From assembly GCA_949318235.1 (NCBI GenBank), contig CASGGR010000020.1:558001-622000 (forward strand): a DNA stretch of 64,000 nt. Direction: 5' to 3'. A program made the position numbers and the translations under genes. This stretch comes from Ecdyonurus torrentis (Eukaryota; Arthropoda; Insecta; Ephemeroptera; Heptageniidae). The notes beneath the pieces were generated by a model that was given only the letters and a program-made list of their open reading frames with translations, was not told the origin of the DNA and made no database searches. Of the stretch, positions 28,901 to 40,349 are shown one piece after another. How positions within the stretch are numbered: the stretch's first letter is position 1; each line of letters begins with the position of its first letter.

Positions 28901-31659
28901 TTAAAATTTTTTAAATAGCACCATTGGTTTCGGCACATTTTTTTACATAAGAATCACTACTTATTTACTTGATTACATGAACTTTTGTTTACAGATTAAA
29001 AACTCGATTATCTCAAAAACTATAAGAGTTAAAATTTTTTAAATAGCACCATTGGTTTCGGCACATTTTTTTACATAAGAATCACTCCTTATTTACATGA
29101 TTACATGAACTTTTGTTTACAGATTAAAAACTGGATTATCTCAAAAACTATAAGAGATAAAATTTTTTAAATAGCACCATTGGTTTCGGCACATTTTTTT
29201 ACAAAAGAATCACTCCTTATTTACTTGATAACATGAACTTTTGTTTACAGATTAAAAACTGGATTATCTCAAAAACTATAAGAGATAAAATTTTTTAAAT
29301 AGCACCATTGGTTTCGGAACATTTTTTCACATAAGAATCACTCCTTATTTTCTTGATTACATGAACTTTTGTTTGAAGGATAAAAACTCGTTTTTCTCAA
29401 AAACTATAAGAGTTAAAATTTTTTAATTAGCACCATTGGATTTTGCGCATTTTTTCACATAAGAATCACTCCTTATTTACTTGATTACATGAACTTTTGT
29501 TTGAAGGATTAAAACTCGTTTTTCTCAAAAACTATAAGAGTTAAAATTTTTTAATTAGCACCATTGGATTCGGCCTATTTTTTCACATAAGAATCACTCC
29601 TTATTTACTTGTTTACATGGACTTTTGTTTGAAGGATAAAAACTCGATTATCTCAAAACTATAAGAGTTAAAACTTTTTAAATAGCACCATTGGATTCTG
29701 CACATTTTTTTACATAAGAATCACTCCTTATTTACTTGATTACATGAACTTTTGTTTACAGATTAAAAACTCGATTATCTCAAAAACTATAAGAGTTAAA
29801 ATTTTTTAAATAGCACCATTGGTTTCGGCACATTTTTTTACATAAGAATCACTCCTTATTTACTTGATTACATGAACTTTTGTTTACAGATTAAAAACTC
29901 GATTATCTCAAAAACTATAAGAGTTAAAATTTTTTAAATAGCACCATTGGTTTCGGCACATTTTTTTACATAAGAATCACTCCTTATTTACTTGATTACA
30001 TGAACTTTTGTTTGAAGGATTAAAACTCGTTTTTCTCAAAAACTATTACAGTTAAAATTTTTTAATTAGCACCATTGGATTTGGCGCATTTTTTCACATA
30101 AAAATCACTCATTTTTACTTGATTACATGAACTTTTGTTTACAGATTAAAAACTCGATTATCTCAAAAACTATAAGAGTTAAAATTTTTAAATAGCATTA
30201 TTGGTTTCGGCACATTTTTTTACATAAGAATCACTCCTTATTTACTTGATTACATGAACTTTTGTTTACAGATTAAAAACTCGATTATCTCAAAAACTAT
30301 AAGAGTTAAAATTTTTTAAATAGCACCATTGGTTTCGGCACATTTTTTTACATAAGAATCAAACCTTATTTACTTGATTACATGAACTTTTGTTTACAGA
30401 TTAAAAACTCGATTATCTCAAAAACTATAAGAGTTAAAATTTTTTAAATAGCACCATTGGTTTTGGCACATTTTTTTACATAAGAATCACTCCTTATTTT
30501 CTTGATTACATGAACTTTTGTTTGAAGGATTAAAACTCGTTTTTCTCAAAAACTATAAGAGTTAAAATTTTTTAATAAGCACCATTGGATTTGGCGCATT
30601 TTTTCACATAAAAATCACTCCTTATTTACTTGATTACATGAACTTTTGTTTACAGATTAAAAACTCGATTATCTCAAAAACTATAAGAGTTAAAATTTTT
30701 TAAATAGCACCATTGGTTTCGGCACATTTTTTTACATAAGAATCACTCCTTATTTACTTGATTACATGAACTTTTGTTTACAGATTAAAAACTCGATTAT
30801 CTCAAAAACTATAAAAGTTAAAATTTTTTAAATAGCACCATTGGTTTCGGCACATTTTTTTACAAAAGAATCACTCCTTATTTACTTGATAACATGAACT
30901 TTTGTTTACAGATTAAAAACTGGATTATCTCAAAAACTATAAGAGATAAAATTTTTTAAATAGCACCATTGGTTTCGGAACATTTTTTCACATAAGAATC
31001 ACTCCTTATTTTCTTGATTACATGAACTTTTGTTTGAAGGATAAAAACTCGTTTTTCTCAAAAACTATAAGAGTTAAAATTTTTTAATTAGCACCATTGG
31101 ATTTTGCGCATTTTTTCACATAAGAATCACTCCTTATTTACTTGATTACATGAACTTTTGTTTGAAGGATTAAAACTCGTTTTTCTCAAAAACTATAAGA
31201 GTTAAAATTTTTTAATTAGCACCATTGGATTCGGCCTATTTTTTCACATAAGAATCACTCCTTATTTACTTGTTTACATGGACTTTTGTTTGAAGGATAA
31301 AAACTCGATTATCTCAAAACTATAAGAGTTAAAACTTTTTAAATAGCACCATTGGATTCTGCACATTTTTTTACATAAGAATCACTCCTTATTTACTTGA
31401 TTACATGAACTTTTGTTTACAGATTAAAAACTCGATTATCTCAAAAACTATAAGAGTTAAAATTTTTTAAATAGCACCATTGGTTTCGGCACATTTTTTT
31501 ACATAAGAATCACTCCTTATTTACTTGATTACATGAACTTTTGTTTACAGATTAAAAACTCGATTATCTCAAAAACTATAAGAGTTAAAATTTTTTAAAT
31601 AGCACCATTGGTTTCGGCACATTTTTTTACATAAGAATCACTCCTTATTTACTTGATTA

Positions 31660-32430
31660 CATGAACTTTTGTTTGAAGGATTAAAACTCGTTTTTCTCAA
31701 AAACTATTACAGTTAAAATTTTTTAATTAGCACCATTGGATTTGGCGCATTTTTTCACATAAAAATCACTCATTTTTACTTGATTACATGAACTTTTGTT
31801 TACAGATTAAAAACTCGATTATCTCAAAAACTATAAGAGTTAAAATTTTTAAATAGCATTATTGGTTTCGGCACATTTTTTTACATAAGAATCACTCCTT
31901 ATTTACTTGATTACATGAACTTTTGTTTACAGATTAAAAACTCGATTATCTCAAAAACTATAAGAGTTAAAATTTTTTAAATAGCACCATTGGTTTCGGC
32001 ACATTTTTTTACATAAGAATCAAACCTTATTTACTTGATTACATGAACTTTTGTTTGAAGGATTAAAACTCGTTTTTCTCAAAAACTATTACAGTTAAAA
32101 TTTTTTAATTAGCACCATTGGATTTGGCGCATTTTTTCACATAAAAATCACTCATTTTTACTTGATTACATGAACTTTTGTTTACAGATTAAAAACTCGA
32201 TTATCTCAAAAACTATAAGAGTTAAAATTTTTAAATAGCATTATTGGTTTCGGCACATTTTTTTACATAAGAATCACTCCTTATTTACTTGATTACATGA
32301 ACTTTTGTTTACAGATTAAAAACTCGATTATCTCAAAAACTATAAGAGTTAAAATTTTTTAAATAGCACCATTGGTTTCGGCACATTTTTTTACATAAGA
32401 ATCAAACCTTATTTACTTGATTACATGAAC
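31660..32430. repeat. Tandem 3-monomer duplication, 382 bp
   Basis: The trio CTATTACAG, AGCATTATTGG and AATCAAACC appears twice in direct succession. ATTACAG lies at 31,706 and 32,088, and AATCAAACC at about 32,020 and 32,402, all 382 bp apart. Neighbouring HOR copies have the trio once. This is a local gain of exactly three monomers. Confidence 0.85.
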
Positions 32431-33999
32431 TTTTGTTTACAGATTAAAAACTCGATTATCTCAAAAACTATAAGAGTTAAAATTTTTTAAATAGCACCAT
32501 TGGTTTTGGCACATTTTTTTACATAAGAATCACTCCTTATTTTCTTGATTACATGAACTTTTGTTTGAAGGATTAAAACTCGTTTTTCTCAAAAACTATA
32601 AGAGTTAAAATTTTTTAATTAGCACCATTGGATTTGGCGCATTTTTTCACATAAAAATCACTCCTTATTTACTTGATTACATGAACTTTTGTTTACAGAT
32701 TAAAAACTCGATTATCTCAAAAACTATAAGAGTTAAAATTTTTTAAATAGCACCATTGGTTTCGGCACATTTTTTTACATAAGAATCACTCCTTATTTAC
32801 TTGATTACATGAACTTTTGTTTACAGATTAAAAACTCGATTATCTCAAAAACTATAAGAGTTAAAATTTTTTAAATAGCACCATTGGTTTCGGCACATTT
32901 TTTTACAAAAGAATCACTCCTTATTTACTTGATAACATGAACTTTTGTTTACAGATTAAAAACTGGATTATCTCAAAAACTATAAGAGATAAAATTTTTT
33001 AAATAGCACCATTGGTTTCGGAACATTTTTTCACATAAAAATCACTCCTTATTTTCTTGATTACATGAACTTTTGTTTGAAGGATAAAAACTCGTTTTTC
33101 TCAAAAACTATAAGAGTTAAAATTTTTTAATTAGCACCATTGGATTCGGCCTATTTTTTCACATAAGAATCACTCCTTATTTACTTGTTTACATGGACTT
33201 TTGTTTGAAGGATAAAAACTCGATTATCTCAAAACTATAAGAGTTAAAACTTTTTAAATAGCACCATTGGATTCTGCACATTTTTTTACATAAGAATCAC
33301 TCCTTATTTACTTGATTACATGAACTTTTGTTTACAGATTAAAAACTCGATTATCTCAAAAACTATAAGAGTTAAAATTTTTTAAATAGCACCATTGGTT
33401 TCGGCACATTTTTTTACATAAGAATCACTCCTTATTTACTTGATTACATGAACTTTTGTTTACAGATTAAAAACTCGATTATCTCAAAAACTATAAGAGT
33501 TAAAATTTTTTAAATAGCACCATTGGTTTCGGCACATTTTTTTACATAAGAATCACTCCTTATTTACTTGATTACATGAACTTTTGTTTGAAGGATTAAA
33601 ACTCGTTTTTCTCAAAAACTATTACAGTTAAAATTTTTTAATTAGCACCATTGGATTTGGCGCATTTTTTCACATAAAAATCACTCATTTTTACTTGATT
33701 ACATGAACTTTTGTTTACAGATTAAAAACTCGATTATCTCAAAAACTATAAGAGTTAAAATTTTTAAATAGCATTATTGGTTTCGGCACATTTTTTTACA
33801 TAAGAATCACTCCTTATTTACTTGATTACATGAACTTTTGTTTACAGATTAAAAACTCGATTATCTCAAAAACTATAAGAGTTAAAATTTTTTAAATAGC
33901 ACCATTGGTTTCGGCACATTTTTTTACATAAGAATCACTCCTTATTTACTTGATTACATGAACTTTTGTTTACAGATTAAAAACTGGATTATCTCAAAA

Positions 34000-36900
34000 A
34001 CTATAAGAGATAAAATTTTTTAAATAGCACCATTGGTTTCGGCACATTTTTTTACATAAGAATCACTCCTTATTTACTTGATTACATGAACTTTTGTTTA
34101 CAGATTAAAAACTCGATTATCTCAAAAACTATAAGAGTTAAAATTTTTTAAATAGCACCATTGGTTTTGGCACATTTTTTCACATAAGAATCACTCCTTA
34201 TTTTCTTGATTACATGAACTTTTGTTTGAAGGATAAAAACTCGTTTTTCTCAAAAACTATAAGAGTTAAAATTTTTTAAATAGCACCATTGGTTTCGGCA
34301 CATTTTTTTACATAAGAATCACTCCTTATTTACTTGATTACATGAACTTTTGTTTACAGATTAAAAACTCGATTATCTCAAAAACTATAAGAGTTAAAAT
34401 TTTTTAAATAGCACCATTGGTTTCGGCACATTTTTTTACATAAGAATCACTCCTTATTTTCTTGATTACATGAACTTTTGTTTGAAGGATTAAAACTCGT
34501 TTTTCTCAAAAACTATAAGAGTTAAAATTTTTTAATTAGCACCATTGGATTTGGCGCATTTTTTCACATAAAAATCACTCCTTATTTACTTGATTACATG
34601 AACTTTTGTTTACAGATTAAAAACTCGTTTTTCTCAAAAACTATAATAGTTAAAATTTTTAATTAGCACCATTGGAATTGGCGCATTTTTTCACAAAAGA
34701 ATCACTCCTTATTTACATGATTACATGAACTTTTGTTTACAGATTAAAAACTCGTTTTTCTCAAAAACTATAAGAGCTAAAATTTTTTAAATAGCACCAT
34801 TGGTTTTGGCACATTTTTTTACATAAGAATCACTCCTTATTTTCTTGATTACATGAACTTTTGTTTGAAGGATTAAAACTCGTTTTTCTCAAAAACTATA
34901 AGAGTTAAATTTTTTTAAATAGCACCATTGGTTTCGGCACATTTTTTTACATAAGAATCACTCCTTATTTACATGATTACATGAACTTTTGTTTACAGAT
35001 TAAAAACTCGTTTTTCTCAAAAACTATAAGAGCTAAAATTTTTTAAATAGCACCATTGGTTTTGGCACATTTTTTTACATAAGAATCACTCCTTATTTTC
35101 TTGATAACATGAACTTTTGTTTGAAGGATTAAAACTCGTTTTTCTCAAAAACTATAAGAGTTAAAATTTTTTAATTAGCACCATTGGATTTGGCGCATTT
35201 TTTCACATAAAAATCACTCCTTATTTACTTGATTACATGAACTTTTGTTTACAGATTAAAAACTCGATTATCTCAAAAACTATAAGAGTTAAATTTTTTT
35301 AAATAGCACCATTGGTTTCGGCACATTTTTTTACATAAGAATCACTCCTTATTTACTTGATTACATGAACTTTTGTTTACAGATTAAAAACTCGATTATC
35401 TCAAAAACTATAAGAGATAAAATTTTTTAAATAGCACCATTGGTTTCGGCACATTTTTTTTACATAAGAATCACTCCTTATTTACTTGATTACATGAACT
35501 TTTGTTTGAAGGTATAAAACTCGTTTTTCTCAAAAACTATTAGAGTTAAAATTTTTTAATTAGCACCATTGGATTTGGCGCATTTTTTCACATAAAAATC
35601 ACTCCTTATTTACTTGATTACATGAACTTTTGTTTACAGATTAAAAACTCGATTATCTCAAAAACTATAAGAGTTAAAATTTTTTAAATAGCACCATTGG
35701 TTTCGGCGCATTTTTTCACATAAAAATCACTCCTTATTTACTTGATTACATGAACTTTTGTTTACAGATTAAAAACTCGATTATCTCAAAAACTATAAGA
35801 GTTAAAATTTTTTAAATAGCACCATTGGTTTCGGCACATTTTTTTACATAAGAATCACTCCTTATTTACTTGATTACATGAACTTTTGTTTACAGATTAA
35901 AAACTCGATTATCTCAAAAACTATAAGAGTTAAAATTTTTTAAATAGCACCATTGGTTTCGGCACATTTTTTTAAATAAGAATCACTCCTTATTTACTTG
36001 ATTACATTGACTTATGTTTACAGATTAAAAGTCGATTATCTCAAAAACTATAAGAGTTAAAATTTTTTAAATAGCACCATTGGATTCTGCGCATTTTTTC
36101 ACATAAGAATCACTCCTAATTTACTTGATTACATGAACTTTTGTTTACAGATTAAAAACTCGTTTATCTCAAAAACTATAAGAGTTAAAATTTTTTACAT
36201 AGCACCATTGGATTCTGCGCATTTTTTCACATAAGAATCACTCCTCATTTACTTGATTACATGAACTTTTGTTTACAGTTTAAAAACTCGATTATCTCAA
36301 AAACTATAAGAGTTAAAATTTTTTAAATAGCACCAATGGTTTCGGCACATTTTTTCACATAAGAATCACTCCTTATTTTTTTGATTACATGAACTTTTGT
36401 TTGAAGGATAAAAACTCGTTTTTCTCAAAAACTATTAGAGTTAAAATTTTTTATTTAGCACCATTGGATTCGGCGCATTTTTTCACATAAGAATCACTCC
36501 TTATTTACTTGATTACATGGACTTATGTTTACAGATTAAAAGTCGATTATCTCAAAAACCATAAGAGTTAAAATTTTTTTAAATAGCACCATTGGATTCA
36601 GCGCATTTTTTCACATAAGAATCACTGCTAATTTACTTGATTACATGAACTTTTGTTTACAGATTAAAAACTCGATTATCTCAAAAACTATAAGAGTTAA
36701 AATTTTTTACATAGCACCATTGGATTCTGCGCGTTTTTTTAAATAAGAATCACTCCTTATTTACTTGATTACATTGACTTATGTTTACAGATTAAAAGTC
36801 GATTATCTCAAAAACTATAAGAGTTAAAATTTTTTAAATAGCACCATTGGATTCTGCGCATTTTTTCACATAAGAATCACTCCTAATTTACTTGATTACA

Positions 36901-37180
36901 TGAACTTTTGTTTACAGATTAAAAACTCGTTTATCTCAAAAACTATAAGAGTTAAAATTTTTTACATAGCACCATTGGATTCTGCGCATTTTTTCACATA
37001 AGAATCACTCCTAATTTACTTGATTACATGAACTTTTGTTTACAGATTAAAAACTCGATTATCTCAAAACCTATAAGAGTTAAAATTTTTTACATAGCAC
37101 CATTGGATTCTGCGCATTTTTTCACATAAGAATCACTCCTAATTTACTTGATTACATGAACTTTTGTTTACAGATTAAAA
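34000..37180. repeat. Transition zone between domain A and domain B monomers
   Basis: From about 34,000 the A4 markers stop and no long period is obvious. Monomers with AGAGCTAAAATTTT (about 34,774 and 35,032) and TTTTACATGATTAC occur here and are not part of a longer repeat that I can see. The first CTCCTAATTTAC monomer with an ATTCTGCGCA centre appears near 36,085 and the first AAAAGTCG short monomer at about 36,027. From there on domain-B types dominate. No gene is visible. Confidence 0.75.
35922..36048 (+). repeat. Representative 127-bp monomer (AAAAGTCG form)
   Basis: Here the distance between successive TATAAGAG starts is 127 bp. The missing base lies in the 3' part, where AAAAACTCG has become AAAAGTCG. 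The same monomer carries CATTGACTTATG in place of CATGAACTTTTG. This short form is recurrent through domain B (for example 36,783-36,793, 37,433-37,443, 39,228-39,238 and onwards) and was not seen in domain A. It is therefore a useful domain-B marker and part of the reason domain-B higher-order repeats are a few bases shorter than a multiple of 128. Confidence 0.85.
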
Positions 37181-37330
37181 ACTCGATTATCTCAAAAACT
37201 ATAAGAGTTAAAATTTTTTACATAGCACCATTGGATTCTGCGCATTTTTTCACATAAGAATCACTCCTCATTTACTTGATTACATGAACTTTTGTTTACA
37301 GTTTAAAAACTCGATTATCTCAAAAACTAT
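36105..37330. repeat. Segment duplicated at 45,556-46,781 (offset 9,451 bp)
   Basis: CACCAATGG at 36,331 and 45,782, CGCGTTTTTTTAAATAAG at 36,730 and 46,181, and the ATG of a short open frame at 37,284 and 46,735 all share the offset 9,451 bp. The monomer order between them is the same. The rare CGCGTTTTTTTAAATAAG monomer is absent from the 9.4 kb between the two copies. The copies therefore flank the 16-mer and 11/10-mer blocks, either as a duplicated segment or as remnants of one array into which those blocks expanded. Confidence 0.75.
37200..37327 (+). repeat. Representative domain-B monomer, 128 bp (ATTCTGCGCA type)
   Basis: This is a typical unit of the right half. It has TTTTTTACATAGCACC where domain A has TTTTTTAAATAGCACC. 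Its centre is ATTCTGCGCA with T6CACATAAG, and it has CTCCTCATTTAC where domain A has CTCCTTATTTAC. Sister units carry CTCCTAATTTAC or, with the centre ATTCAGCGCA, CTGCTAATTTAC. The monomer remains clearly homologous to domain A along its whole length, so the two halves are subfamilies of one satellite, not two unrelated repeats. Confidence 0.88.
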
Positions 37331-39121
37331 AAGAGTTAAAATTTTTTATTTAGCACCATTGGATTCGGCGCATTTTTTCACAAAAGAATCACTCCTTATT
37401 TACTTGATTACATGGACTTATGTTTACAGATTAAAAGTCGATTATCTCAAAAACCATAAGAGTTAAAATTTTTTAAATAGCACCATTGGATTCAGCGCAT
37501 TTTTTCACATAAGAATCACTGCTAATTTACTTGATTACATGAACTTTTGATTGAAGGATAAAAACTCGTTTTTCTCAAAAACTATTAGAGTTAAAATTTT
37601 TTATTTAGCACCATTGGATTCGGCGCATTTTTTCACAAAAGAATCACTCCTTATTTACTTGATTACATGGACTTATGTTTACAGATTAAAAGTCGATTAT
37701 CTCAAAAACCATAAGAGTTAAAATTTTTTAAATAGCACCATTGGATTCAGCGCATTTTTTCACATAAGAATCACTGCTAATTTACTTGATTACATGAACT
37801 TTTGTTTACAGATTAAAAACTCGATTATCTCAAAACCTATAAGAGTTAAAATTTTTTACATAGCACCATTGGATTCTGCGCATTTTTTCACATAAGAATC
37901 ACTCCTAATTTACTTGATTACATGAACTTTTGTTTACAGATTAAAAACTCGATTATCTCAAAAACTATAAGAGTTAAAATTTTTTACATAGCACCATTGG
38001 ATTCTGCGCATTTTTTCACATAAGAATCACTCCTCATTTACTTGATTACATGAACTTTTGTTTACAGTTTAAAAACTCGATTATCTCAAAAACTATAAGG
38101 GTTAAAATTTTGTATTTAGCACCATTGGATTCGGCGCATTTTTTCACAAAAGAATCACTCCTTATTTACTTGATTACATGGACTTATGTTTACACATTAA
38201 AAGTCGATTATCTCAAAAACCATAAGAGTTAAAATTTTTTAAATAGCACCATTGGATTCAGCGCATTTTTTCACATAAGAATCACTGCTAATTTACTTGA
38301 TTACATGAACTTTTGTTTGAAGGATAAAAACTCGTTTTTCTCAAAAACTATTAGAGTTAAAATTTTTTATTTAGCACCATTGGATTCGGCGCATTTTTTC
38401 ACAAAAGAATCACTCCTTATTTACTTGATTACATGGACTTATGTTTACAGATTAAAAGTCGATTATCTCAAAAACCATAAGAGTTAAAATTTTTTAAATA
38501 GCACCATTGGATTCAGCGCATTTTTTCACATAAGAATCACTGCTAATTTACTTGATTACATGAACTTTTGTTTACAGATTAAAAACTCGATTATCTCAAA
38601 AACTATAAGAGTTAAAATTTTTTAAATAGCACCATTGGATTCTGCGCATTTTTTCACATAAGAATCACTCCTAATTTACTTGATTACATGAACTTTTGTT
38701 TACAGATTAAAAACTCGATTATCTCAAAACCTATAAGAGTTAAAATTTTTTACATAGCACCATTGGATTCTGCGCATTTTTTCACACAAGAATCACTCCT
38801 CATTTACTTGATTACATGAACTTTTGTTTACAGTTTAAAAACTCGATTATCTCAAAAACTATAAGAGTTAAAATTTTTTAAATAGCAACATTGGTTTCGG
38901 CACATTTTTTCACATAAGAATCACTCCTTATTTTCTTGATTACATGAACTTTTGTTTGAAGGATAAAAACTCGTTTTTCTCAAAAACTATAAAAGTTAAA
39001 ATTTTTTAAATAGCATCATTGGATTCTGCGCATTTTTTCACATAAGAATCACTCCTTATTTACTTGATTACATGAACTTTTGTTTACAGATTAAAAACTC
39101 GTTTTTCTCAAAAACTATAAG

Positions 39122-39139
39122 AGTTAAAATTTTTTAACT
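39122..39139. repeat. 18-bp dyad in TTTAACTAGC monomers (example)
   Basis: AGTTAAAA (39,122-39,129), TT, then TTTTAACT (39,132-39,139) is a perfect inverted repeat with 8-bp arms and a 2-base spacer. The common monomer has TTTTAAAT here and keeps only a 6-bp arm. The extended dyad is found in the domain-B monomers marked by TTTAACTAGC, for example near 41,430, 42,585, 45,390 and 48,710. No function can be assigned from the sequence. Confidence 0.75.
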
Positions 39140-40349
39140 AGCACCATTGGATTTTGCGCATTTTTTCACATAAGAATCACTCCTTATTTACTTGATTACA
39201 TGAACTTTTGTTTACAGATTAAAAGTCGATTATCTCAAAAACTATAAGAGTTAAAATTTTTTACATAGCACCATTGGATTCTGCGCATTTTTTCACATAA
39301 GAATCACTCCTCATTTACTTGATTACATGAACTTTTGTTTACAGTTTAAAAACTCGATTATCTCAAAAACTATAAGAGTTAAAATTTTTTATTTAGCACC
39401 ATTGGATTCGGCGCATTTTTTCACAAAAGAATCACTCCTTATTTACTTGATTACATGGACTTATGTTTACAGATTAAAAGTCGATTATCTCAAAAACCAT
39501 AAGAGTTAAAATTTTTTAAATAGCACCATTGGATTCAGCGCATTTTTTCACATAAGAATCACTGCTAATTTACTTGATTACATGAACTTTTGATTGAAGG
39601 ATAAAAACTCGTTTTTCTCAAAAACTATTAGAGTTAAAATTTTTTATTTAGCACCATTGGATTCGGCGCATTTTTTCACAAAAGAATCACTCCTTATTTA
39701 CTTGATTACATGGACTTATGTTTACAGATTAAAAGTCGATTATCTCAAAAACCATAAGAGTTAAAATTTTTTAAATAGCACCATTGGATTCAGCGCATTT
39801 TTTCACATAAGAATCACTGCTAATTTACTTGATTACATGAACTTTTGTTTACAGATTAAAAACTCGATTATCTCAAAACCTATAAGAGTTAAAATTTTTT
39901 ACATAGCACCATTGGATTCTGCGCATTTTTTCACATAAGAATCACTCCTAATTTACTTGATTACATGAACTTTTGTTTACAGATTAAAAACTCGATTATC
40001 TCAAAAACTATAAGAGTTAAAATTTTTTACATAGCACCATTGGATTCTGCGCATTTTTTCACATAAGAATCACTCCTCATTTACTTGATTACATGAACTT
40101 TTGTTTACAGTTTAAAAACTCGATTATCTCAAAAACTATAAGGGTTAAAATTTTGTATTTAGCACCATTGGATTCGGCGCATTTTTTCACAAAAGAATCA
40201 CTCCTTATTTACTTGATTACATGGACTTATGTTTACACATTAAAAGTCGATTATCTCAAAAACCATAAGAGTTAAAATTTTTTAAATAGCACCATTGGAT
40301 TCAGCGCATTTTTTCACATAAGAATCACTGCTAATTTACTTGATTACAT

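Larger units (their letters stand above)
16580..34000. repeat. HOR block A4: mosaic of 30-, 21-, 15-, 17- and 13-mer units
   Basis: The deletion variant TTGATACATG occurs at about 17,470, 21,306, 23,989, 25,904 and 28,076. The spacings are 3,836, 2,683, 1,915 and 2,172 bp, or 30, 21, 15 and 17 monomers less a few bases. A second marker, CGGCCTATTT, occurs at 20,116, 22,801, 29,571, 31,232 and 33,147 with spacings of 2,685, 6,770, 1,661 and 1,915 bp. A third, CTATTACAG, has its ATTACAG at 23,275, 25,190, 27,362, 30,045, 31,706, 32,088 and 33,621. The units are therefore one related HOR family that has gained and lost runs of whole monomers. No gene, RNA or mobile element is visible. Confidence 0.85.

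Noticed and set aside
37284..37466. Sixty-codon open frames starting ATGAACTTTTG, at 37,284 and 14 similar places up to 63,600
   Set aside because: They are by-products of the repeat. Each spans parts of two adjacent monomers, is found only where certain domain-B monomers adjoin, and has a poor start context (T at -3, A at +4). Sister copies are broken by single changes: TTTTGATTG gives a TGA stop at codon 4 (about 37,549, 39,592, 59,272), and the one-base deletion near 60,190 and 62,487 shifts the frame. No family or domain is recognisable.
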